From assembly GCF_003325755.1 (NCBI RefSeq), contig NZ_QORI02000027.1, positions 1-47,789 on the forward strand: DNA of 47,789 nt, read 5' to 3'. This DNA is from Pseudomonas sp. SST3. Lineage in GTDB: Bacteria > Pseudomonadota > Gammaproteobacteria > Pseudomonadales > Pseudomonadaceae. Both the position numbers and the translations under genes were made by a program. The notes beneath the pieces were generated by a model. That model did no database searches, was not told the DNA's origin, and saw nothing but the letters and a program-made list of their open reading frames with translations. Shown here piece by piece: positions 8,667-17,311 of the stretch; the stretch's first letter is position 1, and each line of letters starts with the position of its first letter.

Positions 8667-9280
8667 AGCGAACCTGTCGCAAGCTCAACAGCTCTGGGGC
8701 GACGCGATCGACGAAACCGAGCGCGAACCCCGTGATCACTGACTCCACAACCAGCAGTGGTAGAAAACACCACAAAGATCACCTTCGCGGCCGGTAGCAG
8801 TTCCGGCCCGGATAGTCCGATGCTCAAACACAGCAGCAGTCCGGTGCCGGCGACGCCGATGGCGCCCGCTGCCATCCCCAACCAGATGGCGCTACGTGGG
8901 GTAGCGCGATGCAGCATAGGGCGCAACAGAAAGGCACAGAGCAGCGCAGGTAGCGCCATGTTCATCGCATTGACACCCAGTGCCACGATGCCCCCAAAAC
9001 CAAAGAATAACGCCTGCAACAGCAATGCGACAACAATAGCGGGTACTGCCGACCAGCCAAGCACGATCCCCATCAGCCCATTGAGCAGTAGATGCACGCT
9101 GCTCGCTCCGACGGGGACGCTGATCAGAGACGCGACAAAGAAAGCGGCCGACAGGAAGGCTGTCTGCGGTACCCGCTCGGGCGGAAGACGGCGTAGCGCA
9201 ATGCTCAACAGGGTGACGCTGACAACTGCGCCCGTCAGCAACACCGGCGTGGCAAGGATACCCTCGGGGATATGGGCCAT
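8659..9280 (-). CDS. nikM: Nickel ECF-type transporter substrate-binding protein NikM (CbiM family), one-base frameshift near the 3' end
   Basis: The protein begins MAHIPEGILATPVLL and contains GASSVHLLLNGLMGIVLGW and FFGFGGIVALGVNAMN, the conserved metal-site and membrane segments of CbiM/NikM. The N-terminal His with the Met amine, and the His of SSVHL, are the expected nickel ligands. At 8764-8767 a run of four A (four T in the coding strand) puts the frame out. As written the protein ends in an abnormal tail at 8663. With one T fewer it continues as LPLLVVESVITGFALGF, then VDRVAPELLSLRQVRYD, stopping at 8659 and overlapping nikL. The normal tail is a membrane helix, so the frameshift, if real, should damage the protein. 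Confidence 0.85.
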
Positions 9281-9292
9281 GAAACATCTCCA

Positions 9293-10072
9293 TTAATGCA
9301 TGTCGGTGGCTTGCACCCAGATGAGCGCGCCGTATTCGACTTCGACGTCATCTCCCGCTGGATTTGGTATTGGCGTCTCACCTGGTAGCAATGCCGCAAA
9401 GGCCCACCAGCCCGCTCGCGGCATGGCATAGCTGAATATACCGTTGGCATCTGCCCGGATGATCTGAGTGACAAAGGGATCGGCAGGCACAGTGAACGAT
9501 CCATCGTTACGCCATTCGACCTCAACCGTGGCAAAGGGCACCGGCTCCCCGTCACGGGTGACCGTCCCTTGGAACAGATTGCCCGCCCAAAGACCATACG
9601 GCCGAACCAAGGGATTGATTTCCACCGGGAACCCGACGGCACCGTCCCAGTTCCCCTCACCACCGAACGCGGCTACTACTACTTTTGTATAGTGGATAAT
9701 CATCACATCTTCCGCAGGCTCCCAATACGGGGCGGGCTCGAGATAAAAGATGTGATCGCCAGGCTGGTCGATGGCGTAGTGAGCGCTGAAAAATTGCTTG
9801 CCCTCTTCTATCCGGGGTATGAGCGCATCACTGAGATCTTGCTTGCCTTGAGGACCCATGACTCCGAAACGAACGGGCCTGCCCATATTCATGCGCGGTC
9901 CGCCCATCATCGGGTGGGTAAATTGGATGTCTAAACTCAGATTTCCTTCGGTCTTGTCCTCAACGACGGCTCTGCTCGGAATCAGTTCCTGAAAATGCGC
10001 CAGGCAAAGACCCGGTATGGTTAGAAGAACCGCCAGTACTGAAGCGCGTTTCGTTCGCGGTAGAATCGCCAT
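9293..10072 (-). CDS. nikK: Periplasmic nickel-binding accessory protein NikK (DUF4198)
   Basis: The 259-residue protein has a signal peptide ([14 protein letters not shown]) whose predicted cleavage exposes [21 protein letters not shown] methionine/histidine-rich stretch ([16 protein letters not shown]) follows, and then a DUF4198 beta-rich body that includes [13 protein letters not shown] and a late WWAF motif. DUF4198 proteins named NikK accompany NikMLQO modules and are thought to hand nickel over in the periplasm; that role is by family. It lies between nikR and nikM with short gaps (65 and 12 bases), so one operon is likely. Confidence 0.85.
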   Translation of the reverse strand: MAILPRTKRASVLAVLLTIPGLCLAHFQELIPSRAVVEDKTEGNLSLDIQFTHPMMGGPRMNMGRPVRFGVMGPQGKQDLSDALIPRIEEGKQFFSAHYAIDQPGDHIFYLEPAPYWEPAEDVMIIHYTKVVVAAFGGEGNWDGAVGFPVEINPLVRPYGLWAGNLFQGTVTRDGEPVPFATVEVEWRNDGSFTVPADPFVTQIIRADANGIFSYAMPRAGWWAFAALLPGETPIPNPAGDDVEVEYGALIWVQATDMH

Positions 10073-10137
10073 CTATGCTCACTCCTTGCCGAATGAATGG
10101 TGATGGCCTTAACCATCATTGGTAACAACGCAGCCGA

Positions 10138-10620
10138 TCAGACGGTCGGGTGTACGTGTACGTGCGGGTGCGTGCTGCTGGCTGAGTCGCCAATTCCATT
10201 ACCGTGACCGAACTGTTCGAGCGTCACCGGGAGCAGATAGAGCTGGCCGTGCCGCACTCCAGGTCGGGCGATCACCGAGTCGGCAAAGGTGCGGATGTGG
10301 TCGGTAGCTCCACTAAGCAACATCGTCTCCAAGCAATGATCGTGATCCAGCTGGACTCGCAGCGTGGAGACAGTGATCTCGTGGTGGAGGTGCTGAGCGC
10401 GAGCCAGCCGGTTGGCCAGTTCCCGTTCTTTATGGCTGTAGACGTAGGTAACAGCACCGACCGAATGGCCACCGGCAGATTGCTCAAGTTCACTGGCCTC
10501 GAGCCTATTGCGGATCAGGTCGCGAATCGCCTCGGAGCGGTTTCCATAACCGTAACGGTGCAGGAAAACGTCGAAGAGGTCGGCCAGATCATCGTCCAGC
10601 GAAACGGTAAAGCGTTGCAT
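10138..10620 (-). CDS. nikR: NikR-type ribbon-helix-helix regulator with altered nickel site
   Basis: The 160-residue protein starts MQRFTVSLDDDLADLFDVFL; residues 2-45 form the ribbon-helix-helix DNA-binding domain. The C-terminal ACT-like domain follows, with YVYSHKERELANRL, QHLHHEITVSTLRVQLDHDH, C96 and GVRHGQLYLLP. Compared with E. coli NikR, the His76 and Cys95 positions are kept (H77, C96). The two ligands His87 and His89 are replaced by Arg88 and Gln90. A His-rich tail (THPHVHVHPTV) is added. The start is set by CGGAG ten bases upstream. It probably controls the nik operon it heads, but nickel sensing must differ from the classic square-planar site or use the tail. Confidence 0.9.
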   Translation of the reverse strand: MQRFTVSLDDDLADLFDVFLHRYGYGNRSEAIRDLIRNRLEASELEQSAGGHSVGAVTYVYSHKERELANRLARAQHLHHEITVSTLRVQLDHDHCLETMLLSGATDHIRTFADSVIARPGVRHGQLYLLPVTLEQFGHGNGIGDSASSTHPHVHVHPTV

Positions 10621-11276
10621 ATGCAGTTCTCCGGAAAAGCGCGAGGGGGGACTCACGCAAAGGTCCGCGTACAAGGATGGCGTCCGGGCGATAGTTCTCG
10701 GAAGGCCTAGCGGTGAGCAGCAAGGCCAGATTGGCCCCGCCTTCAAGGGCCGTCATCGCGGCAGAGTCTCTCTGCGCCTGGAAGGTGTGCCTCGACGCAA
10801 GACAACTGGCATCGGTTTGCCCGCCGTTTGGCGAGAAGCGCGGAACCTGACTAGCCATACCGAGCGACCGGAATAGCCCAGCCGCCTGCCTGTGAAAAAG
10901 GCACCTGCTGCTTTCTAGGTATTCCGCTGCCGCCAAAGTAAGTAGTCTGGAAACTGGACTCACATCGAGCGCCATCCTCCATTCGGGCAAACAGCCACCC
11001 GAGCCCTGGGCGCTCGAACGCCCTTCATACACATTGTATTGTGCATGTGATTTAGCGGATGTCTGCGCCGATCTACCCTGCGTGCCCATTAGCGAACCTA
11101 TATTTTTATTTGGGGCTGAAGGACGTGGTCTCACACGAATTATTAATAAATGAGAACACATCTTAGATTTGTTTTAGCAGCAAACCGTGCTTTGTCAAGC
11201 GCACGATCCGTTCTGCTCCTCACCATGACGCACACAACAGGCAGAACACCAGACAGAGGACGCACCCAAATTGCGC
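10621..11276. other. Intergenic region between nikR and the TPP-enzyme operon
   Basis: No convincing gene is seen in this divergent region of about 650 bases. One open minus-strand frame (about 190 codons, overlapping the nikR start) has no family features and looks accidental. The stretch should hold the nikR promoter, and an AT-rich patch lies at about 11095-11160, but I cannot assign a NikR operator with confidence. Confidence 0.5.
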
Positions 11277-11305
11277 TTGACCGATCGGACGATCACAACT
11301 ACTTT
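11277..11305 (+). promoter_or_regulatory. Possible sigma70-type promoter for the TPP-enzyme operon
   Basis: TTGACC (11277-11282) and TACTTT (11300-11305) are separated by 17 bases, 116 bases before the first ATG. The small palindrome CCGATCGG sits in the spacer. The -10 match is weak (3 of 6), so this is only a candidate. Confidence 0.35.
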
Positions 11306-11420
11306 TTTCTAAGAGCGGCTCTTACGTTACGAGAATACGAGGCACCCGCTCTTCTTTCACCCGAACTACCGAGCAGCCGTTCGCTTGGCGGCTAATACAA
11401 TAAGAAAAAGGAAACGGAAG

Positions 11421-13253
11421 ATGAGCGATCATGCATCCACGAGCATAGTCAACGACCAGGACTGCCCGCTTCCACCAGACGCAACAGAACTACATTGGGG
11501 CAGCGACGCCGTTGCCTGGGCACTGCGCGTGCTGCCTCTCGATTACATTGCCCTCAATCCTGGGGCCAGCTATCGCGGCCTCCATGATAGCTTGGTCAAC
11601 CTGCTGGGCGACCATGCGCCGCGGATGTTGGTCTGTCTGCATGAGGAACATGCCGTCGCGCTCGCGCATGGTTATGCCAAGGTTACCGAGCGGCCCATGG
11701 CTGTGGCGTTACATAGCAACGTCGGGCTGATGCACGGCAGCATGGCTATCTATAACGCTTGGTGTGACCGCGCGCCCATTATCATTTTGGGGGCCACCGG
11801 CCCCGTCGACGCCAACCGCCGCCGCCCCTGGATCGACTGGATCCACACGTCCCAGGATCAGGCGGCCTTAGTGCGCCCGTTCATCAAGTGGGACGACCAG
11901 CCAGCCTCTATCGGCGCGGCGCTGGAAAGCATGCTCCGTGCCTGGCAAACAGCCTGTCGCCGGCCCTATGGTCCAGTTTACATTTGCCTCGATGTCGGCT
12001 TGCAGGAGCAAGCCCTGAGCGAGCCGCCGAAACTTCCTGACCCCCAACGCTTTCTCCCGGGCGAACCGCCAGTACCGTCGTCCAGAGCCCTAGATGAAGC
12101 GGCACGAATGTTGCTGAACGCCCGCAACCCCTTGATTCTCGCCGGGCGTGTGTCACGGGACGCTGACGACTGGCAGCGTCGAGTTGAGCTTGCCGAACGT
12201 CTCGGCGCCCGAGTGCTGAGCGACCTCAAGGTCGCCGCGGCTTTCCCGACAGAACATCCTCTGCATGCCCTGCCGCCCGCGCTCCGTCTAGGCTCGGATG
12301 CGGTAGAACTGCTGGCTACGGCCGATGTAATTCTCAGCCTGGACTGGCTCGACCTGGGGGGCACGCTGTATACCGTCTGGCCAGATGGCAAGCCCTCTGC
12401 GCGGATTATCCATGCGTCCCTAGATGACTACGCGATCAATGGCTGGGCCATGAATCACCAGCGGATGGCGCCCGTTGACCTGGCACTCGATGGCGCCCCG
12501 GATGCGGCGGTGTCGGCGCTGATTGAGCGGCTATCGGCGCAGGCCCCAGCGATCAAACCACGGGAGCGCGGGTCAATCCCGGCGCCTGCCTCGGCGGCAG
12601 CACATAGCGCAAGCGCGCTGGATCTGAACGCGCTGGCCCAAACACTCTCGAATGTGCTCAATGACAGGCTGACCACCTACCTGCGTCTGCCCTTGGGTTG
12701 GCCGGGCGCCGCCTGTCGATTCCGCCACCCGCTCGATTACCTCGGCTATGACGGCGGGGCAGGTATCGGATCTGGCCCGGGCATGGCTATCGGCTCCGCC
12801 TTGGCGCTGAAGGGCAGCGGTCGGTTACCGGTCGCGGTACTCGGTGATGGCGATCTGATGATGGGTGCAAATGCGCTCTGGACGGCCGCACGGCACGGCA
12901 TTCCGCTCCTCATCGTAGTGGCCAACAACCGAGCCTATTACAACGACGTCGCGCACCAGGAAGCCGTCGCCATCGAGCGCAACCGCCCGGTGGAAAACAA
13001 ATGGGTGGGTCAGCGGCTGGACGAACCCGCTATCGACCTGGCGGCGGTCGCCCGCGCGCAAGGCTTCGAAGCCGAAGGCCCGATCACGGACATAGAGACC
13101 TTGCGCATGGCTGTGATCCGTGCCATTGCGGCAGTCGAACGTGGCGTACCCGCCCTGCTGGACGTGGTGGTTGAAGCAGGTTACGTCGGCGGCGTCGTTG
13201 ACTTCAAGACCGACAATCAAAGCGTTACGCACCAGCGAGGACAAGCCAAATGA
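11421..13253 (+). CDS. Thiamine-diphosphate-dependent decarboxylase/synthase (acetolactate synthase-like), substrate unknown
   Basis: The protein has 610 residues from the ATG at 11421, preceded by GGAAACGGAAG. The N-terminal TPP-pyrimidine domain shows CLHEEHAVALAHGYAKVT with the activating glutamate. A central domain follows at about residues 200-330. The C-terminal TPP-phosphate domain carries the motif GDGD (VLGDGDLMMGANALW) ending in NN (VANNRAYYND). This is the family of acetolactate synthase, benzoylformate decarboxylase and related 2-oxo-acid decarboxylases. The next gene, overlapping by ATGA, is an aldehyde dehydrogenase, so a decarboxylase giving an aldehyde (as in MdlC-MdlD) is the best guess. 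The adjoining importer may bring in the acid. Substrate assignment is not possible from the sequence. Confidence 0.85.
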   Translation: MSDHASTSIVNDQDCPLPPDATELHWGSDAVAWALRVLPLDYIALNPGASYRGLHDSLVNLLGDHAPRMLVCLHEEHAVALAHGYAKVTERPMAVALHSNVGLMHGSMAIYNAWCDRAPIIILGATGPVDANRRRPWIDWIHTSQDQAALVRPFIKWDDQPASIGAALESMLRAWQTACRRPYGPVYICLDVGLQEQALSEPPKLPDPQRFLPGEPPVPSSRALDEAARMLLNARNPLILAGRVSRDADDWQRRVELAERLGARVLSDLKVAAAFPTEHPLHALPPALRLGSDAVELLATADVILSLDWLDLGGTLYTVWPDGKPSARIIHASLDDYAINGWAMNHQRMAPVDLALDGAPDAAVSALIERLSAQAPAIKPRERGSIPAPASAAAHSASALDLNALAQTLSNVLNDRLTTYLRLPLGWPGAACRFRHPLDYLGYDGGAGIGSGPGMAIGSALALKGSGRLPVAVLGDGDLMMGANALWTAARHGIPLLIVVANNRAYYNDVAHQEAVAIERNRPVENKWVGQRLDEPAIDLAAVARAQGFEAEGPITDIETLRMAVIRAIAAVERGVPALLDVVVEAGYVGGVVDFKTDNQSVTHQRGQAK

Positions 13254-14734
13254 CGTCCGCAGCCAACGACCTGACCCCCGATCAGGTGCAACCGAGCAAT
13301 CGGGGACTCTACTATGGCGGCCAATGGCACTCAGCGCTGACCGACCGCAGACTTGAGGTGATCAACCCAGCCGATGGCAGCAGCTTGGGCGAAGTGGAAG
13401 AAGCCGGAGCCGAAGACATCGGGCGTGCAGTAAGCGCTGCGCGCCAGGCCCAGCCGCAATGGCGCGCCCTCGCACCGACTCAGCGGGCCGCAGCCGTTCG
13501 ACTGCTGGCTCAAAAGGTCCGCGACCATGCAGACGAACTTGCCTTGCTCGACGCGCTCGATTGCGGCAACCCGCGGGCAGCGATGATCGGCGACATGCAC
13601 ACGGGCGCGCACCTCCTTGATTACTTTGCCGGCCTGGCGACCGAACTGAAGGGAGAAACCGTTCCCACCGCGGCAGGTCAGCTGAACTATGTGATCCGCG
13701 AGCCACTAGGCGTCGTAGCCAGAATCGTACCCTTCAACCATCCGGCCATGTTCGTCTGTGCCAAGATCGCCGCCCCCCTCGTCGCTGGCAACAGCGTAAT
13801 CATCAAGCCCAGCGAGCACACACCACTTTCAGCGCTCAGGCTGGCGGAGCTGTTCGACGGCCTCCTGCCGGCCGGTGTGCTCAACGTCATCAATGGCAAG
13901 GCCGAAGCAGGCGCGGCGCTCGCGGAACATCCGGACGTCGAATCCATCAGCCTGGTCGGCAGTGTTCCCACCGGTCGCGCCGTCGCGCGTGCCGCCGCCA
14001 GTACGCTGAAAAGCACCCTGCTGGAGCTCGGCGGAAAGAACGCCATGCTGATTTTTCCCGATGCGAATCTCGAGAAGGCGGCTGCGAGTGCCGTTCATGG
14101 CATGAATTTTGGCTGGACGGCAGGACAGTCGTGCGGCTCCACCAGCCGCCTCTATGTTCATGAGTCGGTCTACGAGGAGGTGCTGCAGACGGTGATACGC
14201 CAAACCGATGCCATCAGCCTGGGGTTACCCGCCCGGATGGGCACGGAGATGGGGTGTCTGTCCAACCTAGCCCAGTACGACAAGGTTATGAGCTACATCG
14301 CCATCGGCCAAGCCGAAGGCGCCCGCCTGGTCAGTGGCGGTTGCCGACCGGGCGACAGCGAACTGGCCAAGGGCTTTTTTGTACGCCCCACCGTGTTCGC
14401 CGACGTCACGTCCTCCATGCGAATTGCGCGGGAGGAAATCTTTGGGCCTGTCCTCTCGGTCATTCGCTGGAGCGACAAGGAGGACTTGGTCGCGGAGGTG
14501 AATGATCTGGAATTGGGACTCACCGCCTCGATATGGACGCAGGACCTGGCAACTGCCCACTCAACCGCCAGCCAGCTCGAGGCCGGCTATATCTGGATCA
14601 ACGGGGCCAGCGCGCACATCCCCGGCGCGCCTTTCGGTGGGTACAAGCAGTCAGGCCTGGGACGTGAGGAGTGCATGGGGGAACTGCTCGCGTTCACTCA
14701 GGCGAAGAACATCAACCTGACCCTGGAGCCCTGA
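13250..14734 (+). CDS. NAD(P)-dependent aldehyde dehydrogenase
   Basis: The 494-residue aldehyde dehydrogenase superfamily protein starts at the ATG overlapping the TPP-enzyme stop. NAD-binding and catalytic segments are present: VPFNHPAMFVCAKIAAPLVA, IIKPSEHTPLSA, LVGSVPTGRAV, the general-base glutamate in LELGGKNAM, the nucleophile in GQSCGSTSRLYVH and the late EEIFGPVLSVIRW. It probably oxidises the aldehyde made by the preceding enzyme to a carboxylate. It is unlike the hydroxymuconic semialdehyde dehydrogenase at 42050 and belongs to a broad-specificity betaine-aldehyde-like clade (inference). Confidence 0.9.
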   Translation: MTSAANDLTPDQVQPSNRGLYYGGQWHSALTDRRLEVINPADGSSLGEVEEAGAEDIGRAVSAARQAQPQWRALAPTQRAAAVRLLAQKVRDHADELALLDALDCGNPRAAMIGDMHTGAHLLDYFAGLATELKGETVPTAAGQLNYVIREPLGVVARIVPFNHPAMFVCAKIAAPLVAGNSVIIKPSEHTPLSALRLAELFDGLLPAGVLNVINGKAEAGAALAEHPDVESISLVGSVPTGRAVARAAASTLKSTLLELGGKNAMLIFPDANLEKAAASAVHGMNFGWTAGQSCGSTSRLYVHESVYEEVLQTVIRQTDAISLGLPARMGTEMGCLSNLAQYDKVMSYIAIGQAEGARLVSGGCRPGDSELAKGFFVRPTVFADVTSSMRIAREEIFGPVLSVIRWSDKEDLVAEVNDLELGLTASIWTQDLATAHSTASQLEAGYIWINGASAHIPGAPFGGYKQSGLGREECMGELLAFTQAKNINLTLEP

Positions 14735-14737
14735 ACC

Positions 14738-15532
14738 ATGACTGCTGCCCTGGCGCTCAGCAATATCTCCAAGACCTTTCATACCGATAATGGCGAGCAG
14801 GTCCAAGCGCTCGCACCAGCAAGCCTCGATATCCAGCAAGGCGAGTTCGTCTCCATTATCGGCCCCAGCGGCTGCGGTAAGTCGACCCTGTTCAATATCA
14901 TCGGTGGCATGGTGATGAGCGACACCGGCTCGGTGCGGGTAGACGGGCAGTCAGTCACCGGCACGCACAAGGATATCGGCATGGTGTTTCAGGAGGAGTC
15001 GACCTTTCCTTGGCGAACCGTGCTTGACAACGTGGCCTTCCCCCTTGAAGTAGCAGGCATCAGCCGCGCCGAGCGGGAAGAGAAGGCTCGCCATTTCATT
15101 CAGCTCGTCGGCCTCAAGGGTTTCGAAGGCCGTTACCCGCACCAGCTGTCAGGCGGCATGCGTCAGCGAACTTCAATCGCACGCACGCTCGCGTCGGAGC
15201 CTCGTATCCTGTTGATGGACGAACCGTTCGGTGCCCTCGACGAGCAGACCCGCCTCTTACTTGGAGACAAACTGCTGCAGATATGCAGCGAGCTGAATCA
15301 GACGACCGTACTGATAACTCACAACATCACCGAGGCTGTGCAACTGAGCGATAAAGTGGTGGTGATGTCGTATCGGCCCGGAACTATCAAACAGGTTGTC
15401 GATATCGACTTGCCCAGGCCAAGAGGCTCTGAGCTAATCGCAACCGATGAATTCGGCCGCTATGTAGGCCGCATTTGGGAAGATCTTCGGGAGGAAGCAG
15501 CCCGTGGCATGATAGCAACTGGCGAAGTCTGA
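14738..15532 (+). CDS. ABC transporter ATPase, nitrate/sulfonate/taurine (SsuB/TauB) family
   Basis: The 264-residue ATPase has Walker A (GPSGCGKST), signature LSGGMRQRTSIARTLA, Walker B ILLMDEPFGALDEQT and switch ITHNITEAV. The start MTAALALSNISKTF lies three bases after the aldehyde dehydrogenase stop. Together with the next three genes it makes a complete importer with two different permeases. Such four-gene sets import sulfonates, pyrimidine precursors, riboflavin or aromatic acids. Here the context points to the substrate of the TPP enzyme, but this is inference. Confidence 0.92.
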   Translation: MTAALALSNISKTFHTDNGEQVQALAPASLDIQQGEFVSIIGPSGCGKSTLFNIIGGMVMSDTGSVRVDGQSVTGTHKDIGMVFQEESTFPWRTVLDNVAFPLEVAGISRAEREEKARHFIQLVGLKGFEGRYPHQLSGGMRQRTSIARTLASEPRILLMDEPFGALDEQTRLLLGDKLLQICSELNQTTVLITHNITEAVQLSDKVVVMSYRPGTIKQVVDIDLPRPRGSELIATDEFGRYVGRIWEDLREEAARGMIATGEV

Positions 15533-15579
15533 TACCCATTTCGTTACAACAATAAAAACAGTACGGACAGGAGAACACT

Positions 15580-16542
15580 ATGAAAGAACGACTGGTCACC
15601 TTCGTCGCCTTTGTGATCGCCGCGTTGGCACCGACCCTCGCTTCTGCAGCCACGGACAAAGTCGCTGTCGCCATTGGCCAGCGAGGCCTCTGGGACACAC
15701 TGGTCATCTACCAGGGGATCGAGGAAGGCCTCTTCGCCGAGGAAAACCTCGAGGTGGACGTTACCTGGACCAAAGGCGGCGCCGAGACCCTGCAGGCGGT
15801 AACCACACGCAGCGTGGACATGGGCTTTGTCAATGGCATGCTCGGCGTGCTGGGTGCGTATCGGCGCGGGGCGCCAGTGCGCATCATCGGCGCGCAGATG
15901 ACCGGAGCCAACGACTTGTTCTGGTATGCTCGCGCAGACAGCGATCTCGAAAGTTTCGCGGATGCTGCCGGTAAGCGGATCGGCTACTCGCGACCAGGCT
16001 CTTCTAGCCAACTCGTTTTGCTGGCGCTGCTGGACAATGCTAGGGTCCAGGCGAAACCGATTTCATCTGGTGGCATTCCCGATAACCGCATTCAGGTCAT
16101 GTCCGGGCAGCTGGACGTGGGCTGGTCGGTACCGCCTTTCAACCTGGATCTGGTGAAAAAGGGGGAGCTTAAAATCGTCGCCAAGGGTAGCGATATTCCC
16201 GCCCTCGCGGACCAAACGGTGCGGACAAACATATCCAACACGCGGTTCCTGACCGAACGCCGTGATGTCGCGAAACGCTTCATGCGCGCATACATGCGTG
16301 CAGTCGATTGGATGTATCAAAACCAAGAGGCTGCGATCAAGCGATTTGCCGAGTTCAATAACCTAGACATGGACATTGCGCGCGAAGCCGCCGCCTTCTA
16401 TCCCAAGAAAACGCTCCTATCGGTCCCCGTTAAGGGGCTGGAGCGCACGATGAAGGAGGCCATTGAACACGGGGCGCTGCGGGAATCATTGACCGCCAAT
16501 GAAATCGAGGAGCTCATCGATTATGTCCATGACCCACGTTGA
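15580..16542 (+). CDS. ABC transporter substrate-binding protein (SsuA/NMT1-like)
   Basis: The 320-residue periplasmic protein has a signal peptide (VTFVAFVIAALAPTLASA). The two-lobed NMT1/SsuA-like fold follows, with GLWDTLVIYQGIEEGLFAEE, the ligand-loop segment TKGGAETLQAVTTRSVDMGF and IGYSRPGSSSQLV. The ribosome site ACAGGAGAACACT precedes the ATG at 15580. It should capture the ligand and deliver it to the two permeases. Relatives bind small organic acids, sulfonates or thiamine precursors; nothing in the sequence fixes which. Confidence 0.88.
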   Translation: MKERLVTFVAFVIAALAPTLASAATDKVAVAIGQRGLWDTLVIYQGIEEGLFAEENLEVDVTWTKGGAETLQAVTTRSVDMGFVNGMLGVLGAYRRGAPVRIIGAQMTGANDLFWYARADSDLESFADAAGKRIGYSRPGSSSQLVLLALLDNARVQAKPISSGGIPDNRIQVMSGQLDVGWSVPPFNLDLVKKGELKIVAKGSDIPALADQTVRTNISNTRFLTERRDVAKRFMRAYMRAVDWMYQNQEAAIKRFAEFNNLDMDIAREAAAFYPKKTLLSVPVKGLERTMKEAIEHGALRESLTANEIEELIDYVHDPR

Positions 16543-17311
16543 GCCCATGCCTATCCGAACGCCCCGGCGGCAAATAGGGCCGAAGGCTACCAGCTTTGGC
16601 CTACTCGTCGCACTTTGCCTTGTCTTGGAATTGCTCGCAGCCTTGAACGTTACGTCGCCTTCGATCATCGCCGCGCCTAGCGAGGTCATCCTCTCCCTTG
16701 GGCGGCTATTCATCGAGGACGCCCTCGCGCTCGCGGTCCTGGTTACGCTGCTGCAGGCGCTGGCGGCGACCCTAGCAGCGATGCTGGTGGGACTACCTTT
16801 GGGCTACGCGCTGTTTCGCTACGAATTCCTCGGCAATGCCTACAGAGGCTGGCTCGCCGCCATGTTCTCGGCGCCGTTAGTGCTTCTCTACCCGATTTTC
16901 CTCGTGGTGATCGGGCGCAACTATGGCACCACCATCGCCATGGGGTTTATTACCGGAATGATCCCGATTGCTATCTATGTCTGCGAAGCACTACGGACTG
17001 CGCCCCAGACGTTGCTGAACGTGGGTAAGTCCTTCCACCTGAACGGGCGCCAACAATTCCTTCTCATTCAATTGCCTGCTGCCGTACCGGCCGCCTTCAC
17101 AGGACTGCGCCTGGGCCTGATTTACGCCTTGGTGAATGTCATCGGAATCGAATTTCTGATCGACTTCGGTGGCTTGGGGCGCTTGGTTTCGGCCATGTTC
17201 TTCCGCTACGACGTGCCCGGCATGTATGCGGGGATCGTCTTCATCGTCCTGATCAGCCTCGTGCTACTGACTGCTCTTAAAAAGGTTGAGAAATGCCTAA
17301 GACCGCTCTAA
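16523..17311 (+). CDS. ABC transporter permease 1 (SsuC/TauC family)
   Basis: The 262-residue inner-membrane protein has about six hydrophobic helices and the EAA-like cytoplasmic loop EALRTAPQTLLNVGKSFHLN before LPAAVPAAFTGLRLG. I place the start at 16523 (MSMTHVEPMPIRTPRR); it overlaps the binding-protein gene by 20 bases, whereas the frame further up lacks a ribosome site. Its end overlaps permease 2. It should pair with permease 2 as a heterodimer. Confidence 0.88.
   Translation: MSMTHVEPMPIRTPRRQIGPKATSFGLLVALCLVLELLAALNVTSPSIIAAPSEVILSLGRLFIEDALALAVLVTLLQALAATLAAMLVGLPLGYALFRYEFLGNAYRGWLAAMFSAPLVLLYPIFLVVIGRNYGTTIAMGFITGMIPIAIYVCEALRTAPQTLLNVGKSFHLNGRQQFLLIQLPAAVPAAFTGLRLGLIYALVNVIGIEFLIDFGGLGRLVSAMFFRYDVPGMYAGIVFIVLISLVLLTALKKVEKCLRPL

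Noticed and set aside
10090..10130. Imperfect dyad between nikR and nikK (ATGGTGATGG / CCATCATTGG) as NikR operator
   Set aside because: It lies inside the operon, downstream of nikR, with a bulged stem and no match to known NikR sites; too weak to list.
10589..11161. Open minus-strand frame of about 190 codons upstream of and overlapping nikR
   Set aside because: No recognisable domain, overlaps the nikR start in another frame, and composition looks non-coding.
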